Origin: UBA7960 sp964624065
GTDB taxonomy: Bacteria; Bacteroidota; Bacteroidia; Bacteroidales; UBA7960
Assembly: GCA_964624065.1 (NCBI GenBank)
Contig: CAZUWF010000011.1
Location: 1 to 62,191 of the forward strand
Length of the DNA: 62,191 bases
Direction: 5' to 3'
Positions 16,995-26,250 of this stretch are shown piece by piece (position 1 is the first letter of the stretch; every line of letters begins with the position of its first letter). The notes beneath the pieces were generated by a model. It was not told the origin of the DNA. It was given only the letters and a program-made list of their open reading frames with translations, and searched no databases. The position numbers and the translations under genes are program-made.

Positions 16995-18299
16995 ATGGCA
17001 AGGAATAGCAAGAATTTCGAGGTTGGCCCTACTAGGGATTTTGCAATACAAGCTCTTATTTGGGCCAAGGAAACCTTTGACCCCTGTTGTTTGCTTAATT
17101 CAAACCATTACGACAATGACCCTTTAGGCAATTTCAGTTTGGTCCTTGCAGCGGGTGCCATTTCTTCAATTTGCAGCAATGGAGAGAGCGATTTTGAAAG
17201 GTTAAAAGAATTTTCTGACAAGGAAAATGATTGGATTTTTGGCTTTTTGGGCTACGATCTGAAAAATCAATTGGAAAGCCTGGAAAGCAATAACCACGAC
17301 GGGCTCCAAATGCCCGAAATGCACTTTTTCGTACCAAGGATTTTGATTTTTTTCGACGAAAACAGTGTGGAGATTTCGTGCTCAACAAAGGGTGAACCCG
17401 CAATTACTCCAGAGGAGGTTTTTCGACAAATAAACGGGAAGGGGGCCCAACAGGCCAAAGAAAATAAAAAGATAACCATGCAACCCCGAGTACCTGAGGC
17501 AAGGTACATCGATACCGTAAATAACATAAGGCAACACATACAGTTGGGCAACATTTACGAGATGAATTATTGCATCGAGTTTTATTGTGAAAAAGTAGAA
17601 ATTGACCCTGTTTCAGTTTATCAACATTTATCAAACCTCTCCCCCACCCCATTTTCGTGTTTCTATTCAACCGAGGGAAATTTTTTGATGTGTGCAAGCC
17701 CCGAAAGGTTTTTGCGCAAGAAAGGTCTAAAACTTGTATCGCAACCAATTAAAGGAACGGCACCAAGGGGAAAAACTCCTCAAGAGGATGAACAAAACAG
17801 GCAGAAACTCTTTTTAGACCCTAAGGAGAGGAGCGAAAATGTAATGATAGTTGACTTGGTTCGCAACGACCTATCTAGAACCGCAAGTAAGGGTACGGTG
17901 CGGGTTGAAGAACTCTACGGTATCTATTCATTCAGTCAGGTTCACCAAATGATTTCCACGGTTGTTTCGGAGTTGCACCCTGAAGCCCACTTGGTGGACG
18001 CTATCAAGTGTTGCTTCCCGATGGGTTCGATGACAGGTGCGCCAAAGGTTATGGCAATGAAGCTAATAGAGCATTTTGAGGATACCAAGAGAGGCCTTTT
18101 TTCGGGTGCGGTGGGTTACATAAGCCCCGAAAAAGATTTTGATTTCAACGTGGTTATACGGAGCCTTGTGTACAATGAAAAGCAAAAGTACCTGAGCTAT
18201 ATGGCTGGAAGTGCAATAACCATTGGCTCTGTACCGGAAAGGGAGCTGGAAGAGTGCCTGTTAAAAGCAAAGGCTATGGAAAGGGCCTTGGGAAATTAG
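16995..18299 (+). CDS. pabB: Aminodeoxychorismate synthase component I
   Basis: A 434-residue chorismate-binding enzyme of folate synthesis, converting chorismate to 4-amino-4-deoxychorismate. Lys253 in QPIKGTAPRG is the residue that marks PabB; anthranilate synthase has PIAGT there. NVMIVDLVRNDL (282-293), SMTGAPKVM (345-353) and GAVGYI are also present. No PabA glutaminase or PabC lyase is adjacent, so ammonia supply must come from elsewhere. A TAGATTTG -7-like element ends one base before the ATG and a stop precedes it, so either the mRNA is leaderless or the element is fortuitous. Confidence 0.9.
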   Translation: MARNSKNFEVGPTRDFAIQALIWAKETFDPCCLLNSNHYDNDPLGNFSLVLAAGAISSICSNGESDFERLKEFSDKENDWIFGFLGYDLKNQLESLESNNHDGLQMPEMHFFVPRILIFFDENSVEISCSTKGEPAITPEEVFRQINGKGAQQAKENKKITMQPRVPEARYIDTVNNIRQHIQLGNIYEMNYCIEFYCEKVEIDPVSVYQHLSNLSPTPFSCFYSTEGNFLMCASPERFLRKKGLKLVSQPIKGTAPRGKTPQEDEQNRQKLFLDPKERSENVMIVDLVRNDLSRTASKGTVRVEELYGIYSFSQVHQMISTVVSELHPEAHLVDAIKCCFPMGSMTGAPKVMAMKLIEHFEDTKRGLFSGAVGYISPEKDFDFNVVIRSLVYNEKQKYLSYMAGSAITIGSVPERELEECLLKAKAMERALGN

Positions 18300-18819
18300 G
18301 GTAACGCAAGGAAAATGACGGCAAATGTTGGTGTATAGCCCAAAAGAGCAGCACCAGGCCTCTCGGCAAAGTGTTTATTTGCAGGCCAACCCTCCTGTTG
18401 GGACTTGACACCTAAAACCATTTTTTTGCACAATAGACCCATCTGTACCCTCACCCAAAGCTGGCCATAACCCCAATACCAAAGGTCAAGTGTCATCTTT
18501 TTATGTTGTGACACAAAGCCAATCTAATCAGCCTAGTGCTAACCCTATCAAAAATGGGGCAAAGCCAAAACCAGAACTACATAACATTGCCAATTAATTG
18601 AAGCCGGCTGCAAAAAATTACACCCTGCGATTACAAAAAGGCAGCCACACCAAAATCCGCCCAAAAGTTAACATCAAAAAATAACCTGCAATTTATAACC
18701 AGCCCTAACAATTCTCAATTATTTATTGGAATAACCAGGTGCAATAAATCCAAAATCTGGTTCGTTAAGGCTAATGGATAGGATTGCAACCGAAAATTTT
18801 GACCACCAAAATTAATTGA
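18300..18819. other. Intergenic stretch, pabB to small barrel protein
   Basis: A 520-bp space. A 72-codon minus-strand frame (18296-18514) exists but has a skewed composition and no upstream signal. I see no RNA gene, terminator or clean promoter. Confidence 0.4.
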
Positions 18820-19368
18820 ATGAAAAAAATACTCATACTTACCTGCGGGTTGATTATTAATTCAATATGTTTATCCTCATCCCTTTCGGCACAGGCATTG
18901 GAAAGGGATTCAGAATCAAAAAGCAGTCGCATTTTTTGGGGAGGCACAATCGGGGCCCAATTTGGAACCAGCACTGCAATTAACATTTCGCCACAGGTGG
19001 GATACCGGTTTACCAATTGGCTGGCCGCTGGCACCGGAATAACCTACCAGTACTACAACTACCGTGCTTTTGGTCAATCGACCGGGTTTAGCATTTACGG
19101 GTACAGTTTTTTTAGTCGGGTTTCCATTTCAAAAAGCATATTTGCACACGGAGAATTCGAACACCTTAACCTGAGGTCGTTCGACGAGTTTGGCCCCTCT
19201 GAGGGCGTTAGGGTATGGGAAAAGAACTACCTCTTGGGTGGTGGATACAGCCAATCCTTGTCTGAGAGGATTTCTCTTTACGCAATGCTCCTGTACAACT
19301 TCAACACCGAGAGCAAGGCCTACTTCCAAAACCCCATATACAGGGTGGGGTTTTCGGTTGGATTATAG
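18820..19368 (+). CDS. Small outer-membrane beta-barrel protein
   Basis: A 182-residue secreted protein. Residues 1-24 form a signal peptide ending in SLSAQA. The rest has the alternating aromatic/polar pattern of an eight-stranded barrel (GGTIGAQFGTSTAINISPQVG, FTNWLAAGTGITYQYYNY, ending YRVGFSVGL). This is the general outer-membrane beta-barrel family common in Bacteroidota; the specific role is unknown. The gene is single, 96 bp before the repeat protein, which has its own promoter. Confidence 0.75.
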   Translation: MKKILILTCGLIINSICLSSSLSAQALERDSESKSSRIFWGGTIGAQFGTSTAINISPQVGYRFTNWLAAGTGITYQYYNYRAFGQSTGFSIYGYSFFSRVSISKSIFAHGEFEHLNLRSFDEFGPSEGVRVWEKNYLLGGGYSQSLSERISLYAMLLYNFNTESKAYFQNPIYRVGFSVGL

Positions 19369-19413
19369 GCGCAGCATAAATTCTAAGGCAGGTAGGCAAG
19401 GGCTGTTCGAACA

Positions 19414-19442
19414 TTTGCATTTATCCTTTCTTTTTATATTTG
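19414..19442 (+). promoter_or_regulatory. Promoter of the repeat-protein gene
   Basis: TTTG (19414-19417), a 17-bp spacer and TATATTTG (19435-19442) fit the Bacteroidota consensus. The ATG is 22 bp downstream. Confidence 0.65.
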
Positions 19443-19464
19443 CCGTCAAAAAAATACAATTTAA

Positions 19465-19878
19465 ATGCAGGATTATCCAGCAAAGGTGCTTTTGGCCTTT
19501 TCGGAGGCCGTTGACGAAAACTCCAAAATCTTGTATTGGCTTATAAACAATGGCTACCCGGAGCTTGGTGCCACCGCCAACTCCATGCATCTCAACAAGG
19601 AAGCCTTTGATTGGCTCATAAAACACAAATACCCGCACCTTGCAGCATTTTCAAAAGCTGTTTGGGAGGACAAGAATGCCTACCATTGGCTCAAGGTACA
19701 CGGCTTCGACCAGCTCGTAAGACTTGCCGATGCAATTATGGATGACGATTTAGCCCTCGCGTACTTCGAAAAAAACGGGCTGGAGATTTTTGCGGTAATT
19801 GCCAAAAAAGGGAGGGAGATGATAAAACGGAAGAGGCGTGAACTGGGAGACTACCACCGGCTGCACTTTTTTAGGTAA
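19465..19878 (+). CDS. Hypothetical protein with four exact-length 25-residue repeats
   Basis: A 137-residue soluble protein of unknown function. Residues 9-108 are four tandem units of exactly 25 residues with no insertions. They begin LLAFSEAV, LGATANSM, LAAFSKAV and LVRLADAI and share the pattern LxAFSxAV-X6-A-X2-WL-X3-G/KY. Each would make a helical hairpin, so the whole is likely a small alpha-solenoid. The tail is basic (KKGREMIKRKRR). No enzyme motif or membrane segment is seen. It has a good promoter and convergent neighbours. A scaffold or protein/RNA-binding role is possible but not shown. Confidence 0.8.
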   Translation: MQDYPAKVLLAFSEAVDENSKILYWLINNGYPELGATANSMHLNKEAFDWLIKHKYPHLAAFSKAVWEDKNAYHWLKVHGFDQLVRLADAIMDDDLALAYFEKNGLEIFAVIAKKGREMIKRKRRELGDYHRLHFFR

Positions 19879-19889
19879 GGTTTAGCCTT

Positions 19890-20732
19890 TTAGCCTTTGG
19901 GCACAACAATCAAGTCTCCAAATATGCCAAAAACTGCATCCACAACCTCTGAGCGTCGTTTTTGCCTGTCTGTAAACTCAACCAAATAGTCAACCTTAAG
20001 AACCAGTTTGTCGCTTACCAAATCTGTATAGACATTTTTCAGGCCATCTTTTCCAACAATTTTATGAATAGCTTGCGACAATGCATCTACGCGTTCCTTT
20101 TTGTCGGTGGGCAATCCTGCCAGTTGAAACCTTATCCCTTCTTGCAAAACGGTCCTTCCAAGGTTAATTATGCTTTTTTCGAGAAAAAGCTTGTTTGGAA
20201 CCCGGATGTAATCTTCCTTGACATCGCAAGTGCTGTCAAGAAGCACGTAAAAAGTACCTATGTGCAACACCTTGCCTTCATCATCTCCTATCTTGATATA
20301 GTCACCTATTCTAAACGGCTTTTTTCGCAGGAGCACCAACCAGGCAAAGTATGAAATCAAAACATCGCGTACGGCGAAAGCAAGTCCGGTGGCAATCAAT
20401 CCCACAAACAAGGTTAGGTTGCCTAGCGAGACTCCAAAATTGAACAGCACATAGAAAAAACCAAAGCTGTAAAGAGACCAAGCGTAAATTTTCCTGTAAA
20501 AAATTTTTTCTTCTGGCTCCTCGAACCAATTGCTAAATGGCTTGATGGTTAGCCTTAAAAATACACTGGTAAGGAATACAATTGTGATTACGGCTGAAAG
20601 GTGTTCAATAGTTGAAACCAACCTATCGGGAAAATGAAGAATTTCCTTCCGATAAATAATCAGCAACCCTTGCAACAAGAGTAAGACCCCCAATGTAACT
20701 ACAACTGAAATGCTTAGGGATTTTAATTTCAC
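19890..20732 (-). CDS. Mechanosensitive ion channel family protein (MscS type)
   Basis: A 280-residue inner-membrane protein. Hydrophobic helices lie near 7-27, 45-62 and 88-135, the last resembling the Gly/Ala-rich pore helix of MscS (FVGLIATGLAFAVRDVLI). The cytosolic beta domain follows (KPFRIGDYIKIGDDEGKV). It probably releases solutes on hypo-osmotic shock. The start is GTG; a TAA lies just upstream in frame and no ATG is available. It begins 10 bp after the merR stop and is likely co-transcribed with it. Confidence 0.85.
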   Translation of the reverse strand: MKLKSLSISVVVTLGVLLLLQGLLIIYRKEILHFPDRLVSTIEHLSAVITIVFLTSVFLRLTIKPFSNWFEEPEEKIFYRKIYAWSLYSFGFFYVLFNFGVSLGNLTLFVGLIATGLAFAVRDVLISYFAWLVLLRKKPFRIGDYIKIGDDEGKVLHIGTFYVLLDSTCDVKEDYIRVPNKLFLEKSIINLGRTVLQEGIRFQLAGLPTDKKERVDALSQAIHKIVGKDGLKNVYTDLVSDKLVLKVDYLVEFTDRQKRRSEVVDAVFGIFGDLIVVPKG

Positions 20733-20742
20733 GTTTTATTGT

Positions 20743-21063
20743 TTAAAGGTTCTTTTTTAACTCAATCAGAAAGTTGCGCATCCTGTCGAGGGTTTTAACT
20801 ACCTCCAGGTCAAGCTTTAATTCTTCCTGGCCAAGTTTTAGTTTGTTGCGAGCACCATCGAGGGTGTAGCCACGTTCTTTGACAAGGTGGAAAATCCGGT
20901 GGAAGTTATCTATGTCGGCGGGGGTGAAGAAACGGTCGCCCTTGCGATTTTTCTTGGGCTTGATAATGTCAAATTCTTTTTCGTAAAACCTTATCAAGGA
21001 GGTTTTCACCTCAAACATTTTGGCCACCTCGCCAATTGAATAGTAAAACTTCGATTCTGACAT
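20743..21063 (-). CDS. MerR family transcriptional regulator
   Basis: A 106-residue regulator. The N-terminal winged helix (SIGEVAKMFEVKTSLIRFYE) is followed by the second wing (RFFTPADIDNFHRIFHLV) and a short C-terminal helix. It lacks the cysteines of metal-sensing MerR proteins and has only a short effector region. It lies between the M23 peptidase and the channel gene, a neighbourhood that recurs with alaS in Bacteroidota. An inverted repeat covers its own start codon, which suggests autoregulation. Confidence 0.87.
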   Translation of the reverse strand: MSESKFYYSIGEVAKMFEVKTSLIRFYEKEFDIIKPKKNRKGDRFFTPADIDNFHRIFHLVKERGYTLDGARNKLKLGQEELKLDLEVVKTLDRMRNFLIELKKNL

Positions 21064-21076
21064 AGACCAATCTATG
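21061..21076. promoter_or_regulatory. Inverted repeat over the merR start codon
   Basis: CATAGA-N4-TCTATG is a perfect 6-bp inverted repeat. Its left end is the merR ATG on the minus strand. It lies three bases downstream of the -7 element at 21080-21087, where the transcript would begin. It is a candidate operator for MerR or a translation-masking hairpin. Confidence 0.4.
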
Positions 21077-21079
21077 TGG

Positions 21080-21087
21080 CAAAATTA
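21080..21087 (-). promoter_or_regulatory. -7 element for merR
   Basis: Minus-strand TAATTTTG fits TAnnTTTG, 16 bp upstream of the merR ATG. Confidence 0.45.
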
Positions 21088-21124
21088 CACAAAAAGGGGC
21101 ACATCAAAAATTTTACAAAGGGTT

Positions 21125-22093
21125 TTAGCCGAGAGATTGGTTTTCCCTGGATGCAATTTCATAAATTTCTTCAAACTGCCCCGGAGAAAGGTCATGGTGA
21201 AAATAATTGATGGGATTGATAATTTCTCCCTTTTTAATTACCTCGTAATGCAAGTGAGGAGCTTTGGACAGGCCTGTGTTTCCCACACGACCAATTAACT
21301 GTCCCCTTGAAATTTTCTGCCCGGGCCTTACATCCACTCGGCTAAGGTGAGCGTAAAGGGTTTTGTATCCAAATCCGTGATCAATTTCTATAGTCAGGCC
21401 ATACCCGCTACGATTAAACTCAACTTTGCTGACTACGCCGTTGCCTGTCGAAAAAATTTTGGTGCCTGTAGGGGCGGCAAAATCAACCCCAGTGTGCATC
21501 CTCCGAATTTTTAGAATGGGGTGTATCCTGAACCCGAACCCAGAAACAAGCCTACCCTTCCCGTTGTCGATTGGAAAAATTGCAGGAATAGAGGCAAGCA
21601 TGTCGGCCTTGCGTTTGGCCAGGTCAAAAACCTCGTCAAAGGACTTGGATTGCACGTAAAGCCTGCGGCTTAGCTGGTCAATGCTTTTTTGGGTTTCTGC
21701 CAACAGTTGGCTTTCACTAAACCCCTGCAAGTGGTTGTATCTTTCCACACCCCCAATGGCAGCCTCCCTTAGCGTTCTTGGAATAGGCTCTGATTCGAAA
21801 ATAACCCTGTAAATATTATCATCACGCTCTTGCAGGTCCGTGGCAATAACACCCAAGAACTCAATCTGTTTTTTGAATTCTTTTGTCTGTTCCCTCAAGA
21901 AATTCAACTCCCGGCGCATTGCCCTTTCTTTGGGGGTATCAACAAAAAACCCCGCAAAGAAACCCGTGAAAATCATCAGCAGCGCAAAGGCCAAGCCAAC
22001 CAAGAAGTAAAACCTGAACCTTTGCCAAAAGGTCAAGGTTACCTTTTCGAATGAAAGCGACTGGAGGTTAAAGTGATATTTTGTTTTTTTCAT
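21125..22093 (-). CDS. M23 family metallopeptidase (LytM domain)
   Basis: A 322-residue envelope peptidase. A membrane anchor lies near residues 22-48 (FYFLVGLAFALLMIFTG), then a coiled-coil-prone region, then the LytM domain. The zinc ligands are visible: RMHTGVDFAAP (His, Asp) and APHLHYEV (HXH). It probably cuts peptidoglycan cross-bridges in the periplasm. The ATG at 22093 is chosen because the following residues (MKKTKYHFNLQSLSFEKV) match the usual start of this family. It is divergent from alaS. Confidence 0.88.
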   Translation of the reverse strand: MKKTKYHFNLQSLSFEKVTLTFWQRFRFYFLVGLAFALLMIFTGFFAGFFVDTPKERAMRRELNFLREQTKEFKKQIEFLGVIATDLQERDDNIYRVIFESEPIPRTLREAAIGGVERYNHLQGFSESQLLAETQKSIDQLSRRLYVQSKSFDEVFDLAKRKADMLASIPAIFPIDNGKGRLVSGFGFRIHPILKIRRMHTGVDFAAPTGTKIFSTGNGVVSKVEFNRSGYGLTIEIDHGFGYKTLYAHLSRVDVRPGQKISRGQLIGRVGNTGLSKAPHLHYEVIKKGEIINPINYFHHDLSPGQFEEIYEIASRENQSLG

Positions 22094-22189
22094 CAATGGT
22101 TTGAAACAGGAAAATTCTAAAATTTCAAACTTCATATACGGCTCATAGCCTTGATTTTAAAAGATTTACAAAGGTAGATGTTTTTTGCG

Positions 22190-22197
22190 TAAATTTG
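22190..22197 (+). promoter_or_regulatory. -7 element for alaS
   Basis: TAAATTTG fits TAnnTTTG. A weak -33 (TTTA, 22165-22168) lies 21 bp upstream. The alaS ATG is 53 bp downstream. Confidence 0.5.
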
Positions 22198-22250
22198 CAC
22201 TCGTTTTTCGAATAAATAAGTTATTTTCTGTTAAAAACCGAATTTCATTA

Positions 22251-24875
22251 ATGAATTCATCAAAAGTTAGGCGGCTTTTCCTGGACTTCTTCCAATCAAA
22301 AAGCCATCAAATAGTTGAATCGGCGCCAATGGTTGTAAAAAACGACCCCACCTTGATGTTTACCAATGCCGGAATGAACCAGTTCAAGGATATTTTCTTG
22401 GGCAACTCGCCGGTTAAGCACCCACGCATTGCAAACACCCAAAAGTGTCTAAGGGTTTCTGGCAAACACAACGATCTTGAAGAGGTGGGGCACGACACCT
22501 ACCATCACACAATGTTCGAGATGTTGGGCAACTGGAGTTTTGGAGATTACTTCAAAAAGGAGGCAATTGAATGGGCGTGGGAATTGCTCACCAATGTTTA
22601 CGGCCTCGAAAAAGACAGGTTGTATGCCTCAGTTTTTGGAGGTGACGTTGCTGATGAAATGGCTCTTGACCAAGAGGCATTTGATATTTGGGAAAGAATA
22701 GTTGGCAAGGATAGAATCATTTTTGGCTCCAAGAAGGATAACTTTTGGGAAATGGGCGATACGGGACCCTGCGGGCCATGCTCCGAAATTCACGTTGACT
22801 TGCGCGATGATGCCGAGAGAAAACAAAAGCCCGGCAGCGAACTCGTAAACAAAGACCACCCCCTCGTGGTCGAAATTTGGAATCTTGTTTTCATACAGTT
22901 CAATAGGCTCTCTTCTGGTCAATTGGTACCTCTCCCGGCCAAGCACGTTGATACAGGTATGGGTTTTGAAAGGTTGTGTATGGCGCTTCAAGGAGAAAAA
23001 TCAAACTACGACACCGATATTTTCCAACCCTACATTACCGAGATTGGCAAAATTTCCGGAATAAAATACGGAACCAACCACGAATCGGATGTTGCCATGC
23101 GGGTAATTGGAGACCACTTGCGAGCCGTTGCCTTTGCAATAGCCGATGGGGAACTTCCATCTAACAACAAGGGTGGGTACGTGGTAAGGCGCATACTGCG
23201 AAGGGCCATAAGGTACGGATACACGTTTCTTGGATTCAGGCAACCATTCGTAACCGAGCTCGTGCCCGTAATGGTAGAAACGATGGGCGGAGCTTTTCCC
23301 GAACTACCCGCCCAGCAAAACCTTATTTCGAGGGTTATTGCAGAAGAGGAATCCACCTTCTTTCGAACCCTGGCAACAGGTATCGCCAAGTTTGAACACT
23401 ACACGGAATCCAATCCTGGTAAAAAAACAATTGATGGTCAGTTTGCCTTCGAGCTTTACGACACCTACGGGTTCCCGATTGACCTCACAGGCCTGATGGC
23501 ACGTGAAAAAGGCCTTGATGTTGAAATGGATGGCTTTGACAGTGAAATGCAACGGCAAAAAGACCGAAGCAGGGCAGCCACAACCCTAACAACGGGCGAT
23601 TGGGTTGTTTTGGAGGAAAGCGGTGCCGAAACCGTATTCGTTGGATACGACCAAACCGAGGTGCAGGTGGTACCCGTAAAATACCGTCAGGTGGAGAACA
23701 AAGGAAGGCAATATTTTCAACTCGTGCTCGACAAAACCCCTTTTTATGCAGAATCGGGTGGGCAGGTTGGCGATAAAGGAGTTCTAGTGTCGGAGGGCAT
23801 TACAATAAATGTATTGGACACCTTGAAGGAGAATGATCTTATCGTGCACGTTGTTGATCAAATTCCAGCTCCCTTCCCAAAAAGGTTTAGAGCATTAGTT
23901 GACATAAAGAAAAGGAGGCTCACCGAGAACAACCACTCTGCAACCCACCTCATGCACGCTGCCCTAAAGGAGGTGGTTGGAAATCACGTACAACAAAAAG
24001 GCTCGTCTGTTGACGACCAACGCCTGAGGTTCGACTTCTCGCACTTTGCCAAGATGACTCCCAACGAATTAAGGGCAGTGGAAAGACGGGTGAACGAAAA
24101 GATAAGGGAAAACATTTCTCGCTCTGAGCACCGTGATTTGGAAATGGCAGATGCGAAAAAGATGGGGGCGGTGGCCCTATTTGGCGAAAAGTATGGCGAC
24201 AAAGTTAGGGTTATAGCATTTGACCAAACCTTTTCAGCCGAACTTTGCGGTGGAACCCACGTGGAAAGAACCGGACAAATAGGCCTGTTCAAAATCGTGT
24301 CGGAAGGGGCAATCGCCGCCGGAATTAGAAGGATAGAGGCCACTTCGGGCAAACTTGCCGAAGAGTATGTAGATGGCCACATTGACGAGCTCAATGAAGT
24401 TCGATCACTCTTGAAGAACCCAAAAAACACAACCAGGGCAGTTGAACAACTTGTCGAGCTATCGGAAACACTGCAAAAAAAATTGGAGGCCCTCCAAAAA
24501 GACCAAGCAGCCAACCTGGTTTCTGACCTAGCCAATAGGGTTGAACCCATCGGTGAAGTAAATTTTGTTGGGTTGGTTCAAGAAATGGACGGCAAGATGG
24601 CCAAGGATTTGGCTTTTGCTGCAAAGGCTCACATGAAAAACCTTTTCTTGGTAATTGCCCACAACCACCAAGGCAAGCCCGGACTTGTGGTTGCATTATC
24701 AGAAAACTTGGTGGCCGACAAAGGGCTGGATGCTTCGGCCATAGTGCGCCAGCTTGCGCACAACATTAACGGCGGAGGCGGAGGCCAGCCACACTTTGCC
24801 ACCGCCGGAGGAAAGAATGCAAATGGGCTCGAAAAAGCGATTGAAGATGCAAAAGGAATCTTAAAATCCTCTTAA
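22251..24875 (+). CDS. alaS: Alanyl-tRNA synthetase
   Basis: An 874-residue class II synthetase charging tRNA-Ala. The catalytic domain opens with VRRLFLDFFQSKSHQIVES and holds FTNAGMNQFKDIFLG and GPCGPCSEI. The editing domain carries the zinc-site motifs HSATHLMHAAL and CGGTH. The C-Ala domain ends with GGGGGQPHFATAGG. I chose the ATG at 22251, which matches the family start; 22 further codons upstream are open but not family-like. It recognises the G3-U70 pair, which is present in the tRNA-Ala in this window. Confidence 0.97.
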   Translation: MNSSKVRRLFLDFFQSKSHQIVESAPMVVKNDPTLMFTNAGMNQFKDIFLGNSPVKHPRIANTQKCLRVSGKHNDLEEVGHDTYHHTMFEMLGNWSFGDYFKKEAIEWAWELLTNVYGLEKDRLYASVFGGDVADEMALDQEAFDIWERIVGKDRIIFGSKKDNFWEMGDTGPCGPCSEIHVDLRDDAERKQKPGSELVNKDHPLVVEIWNLVFIQFNRLSSGQLVPLPAKHVDTGMGFERLCMALQGEKSNYDTDIFQPYITEIGKISGIKYGTNHESDVAMRVIGDHLRAVAFAIADGELPSNNKGGYVVRRILRRAIRYGYTFLGFRQPFVTELVPVMVETMGGAFPELPAQQNLISRVIAEEESTFFRTLATGIAKFEHYTESNPGKKTIDGQFAFELYDTYGFPIDLTGLMAREKGLDVEMDGFDSEMQRQKDRSRAATTLTTGDWVVLEESGAETVFVGYDQTEVQVVPVKYRQVENKGRQYFQLVLDKTPFYAESGGQVGDKGVLVSEGITINVLDTLKENDLIVHVVDQIPAPFPKRFRALVDIKKRRLTENNHSATHLMHAALKEVVGNHVQQKGSSVDDQRLRFDFSHFAKMTPNELRAVERRVNEKIRENISRSEHRDLEMADAKKMGAVALFGEKYGDKVRVIAFDQTFSAELCGGTHVERTGQIGLFKIVSEGAIAAGIRRIEATSGKLAEEYVDGHIDELNEVRSLLKNPKNTTRAVEQLVELSETLQKKLEALQKDQAANLVSDLANRVEPIGEVNFVGLVQEMDGKMAKDLAFAAKAHMKNLFLVIAHNHQGKPGLVVALSENLVADKGLDASAIVRQLAHNINGGGGGQPHFATAGGKNANGLEKAIEDAKGILKSS

Positions 24876-24904
24876 CTACCGAAAATAGAGATTGAAATTA
24901 TATT

Positions 24905-25417
24905 TTAGATATACTTTACCACCTCTTCAAAAGGCTTCCTGATTTTTTTTCGTTTTTGGTAACCCTCGTTGGGATAACCCAAAGGGGTAATGGCAAAAAC
25001 CACTTGGTCATCGGTTAGTTGAAGGGTTTGGCGCAACTTGTGGTAGTCGAAGTTTGCAATCCAGCAGGTTCCCACGCCAAGGTTTTCGGCCGCAAGAATG
25101 AGGTGGTCCATTGCAATTGTAAGGTCGGTTTCAATGGCATTGTACCCGTCTTTCCTTACCCATGCCGCGGATTTGTCGCCCACCACCACAAGCACGTGCG
25201 GAGCGCCCTTGTACCACTCCTTGTCGTAACACTCCTTTATTTCCTTTAAGCTCTCGTGGGAAGTTATTAGCAAGAACACCCAAGGTTGCCTGTTGTTTGC
25301 CGATGGAGCCATACGCCCTGCCTCAAGTATTTGATCAAGCACTTTCTTGTCGACAGGTTTGTTTGGATCGTAGTCGCGCACGCTCTCCCTTTGGTGTATT
25401 ACTTTGGTGAAATCCAT
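24905..25417 (-). CDS. Nitroreductase family protein
   Basis: A 170-residue FMN-dependent oxidoreductase. FTKVIHQRESVRDYDP is the N-terminal FMN-binding motif and LEAGRMAPSANNRQPW the second. NLGVGTCWIANFDY and TPLGYPNEGYQKRKK complete the pattern. It belongs to the short nitroreductase group common in anaerobes. The substrate is unknown; a general flavin reductase role is likely. It lies 151 bp downstream of upp on the same strand. Confidence 0.85.
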   Translation of the reverse strand: MDFTKVIHQRESVRDYDPNKPVDKKVLDQILEAGRMAPSANNRQPWVFLLITSHESLKEIKECYDKEWYKGAPHVLVVVGDKSAAWVRKDGYNAIETDLTIAMDHLILAAENLGVGTCWIANFDYHKLRQTLQLTDDQVVFAITPLGYPNEGYQKRKKIRKPFEEVVKYI

Positions 25418-25568
25418 GGGTGGAAGGTTTTTTGGTTTATGGGATTTAGGATTGGTAGTTTTAAAAGGTTTTGGGGTTAATTAAGCCCCAAAAATCCTAT
25501 GCGAATTAAAGATTAAAGTCTGAAATAACGCTGGCAAAAAGGCATTAGCCAATAAGCCAGGGGCAGGG

Positions 25569-26219
25569 CTACAGTTTGCTTCCAAATGCCAAGTCGCCGG
25601 CGTCTCCAAGGCCTGGCACTATGTATGCTTTGGCTGTAAGTTCATCGTCAATCTCGCCAAGCCACAAGGTATAGTTCCCGGCCGGGATCTTTTTCTTAAC
25701 GTATTCAACCCCTTGGACACTGGCCAAAATGGAAACTATATGGGTGTGAACCGGATTGCCACGTTTCAAAAGCTCCTTGTATGCCAAGGTAAGGGATGAC
25801 CCGGTTGCAAGCATAGGATCGCTTAATATCAAGTACTTATCCTGTACCGACGGGCTTGACGTATATTCTACCTGAATGCTGAATGTGTTGTCTTTGTGGT
25901 GTTTGCGATAGGCCGAAATAAATGCATTTTCGGCCCTGTCGAAATAGTTCAATATTCCTTGGTGCAAGGGTAAGCCTGCCCTCAAAATTGTAGCAATTAC
26001 AGGTTGTCTGGAAAGCACCTGACACTCGGCCACTCCTAGCGGGGTGGTAACCTCGGTGTTTTTCCACTCAAGGGACTTGCTGATTTCGTAAGCAAAAATC
26101 TCCCCTATGCGCTCCATATTGCGCCTGAAACGCATACTGTCGGTTTGCACCTCAACATTGCGAAGCTCTGCAATATATTGCTTCAAGAGAGAGCTTTTTT
26201 TACCCAAAATATTAATCAT
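25569..26219 (-). CDS. upp: Uracil phosphoribosyltransferase
   Basis: A 216-residue pyrimidine-salvage enzyme that makes UMP from uracil and PRPP. The PRPP loop is in LILSDPMLATGSSLT and the uracil-binding C-terminal motif is YIVPGLGDAGDLAFG. It lies 31 bp downstream of the acyltransferase gene on the same strand and may be the last gene of that unit, although the functions have no obvious link. Confidence 0.93.
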   Translation of the reverse strand: MINILGKKSSLLKQYIAELRNVEVQTDSMRFRRNMERIGEIFAYEISKSLEWKNTEVTTPLGVAECQVLSRQPVIATILRAGLPLHQGILNYFDRAENAFISAYRKHHKDNTFSIQVEYTSSPSVQDKYLILSDPMLATGSSLTLAYKELLKRGNPVHTHIVSILASVQGVEYVKKKIPAGNYTLWLGEIDDELTAKAYIVPGLGDAGDLAFGSKL

Positions 26220-26250
26220 AGTAATTTGGTTTTGAACAATTTAATCAAAT

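Noticed and set aside
18296..18514. 72-codon minus-strand frame after pabB
   Set aside because: It has an odd Trp/Gly-rich composition, no promoter and no family likeness; it overlaps the pabB stop.
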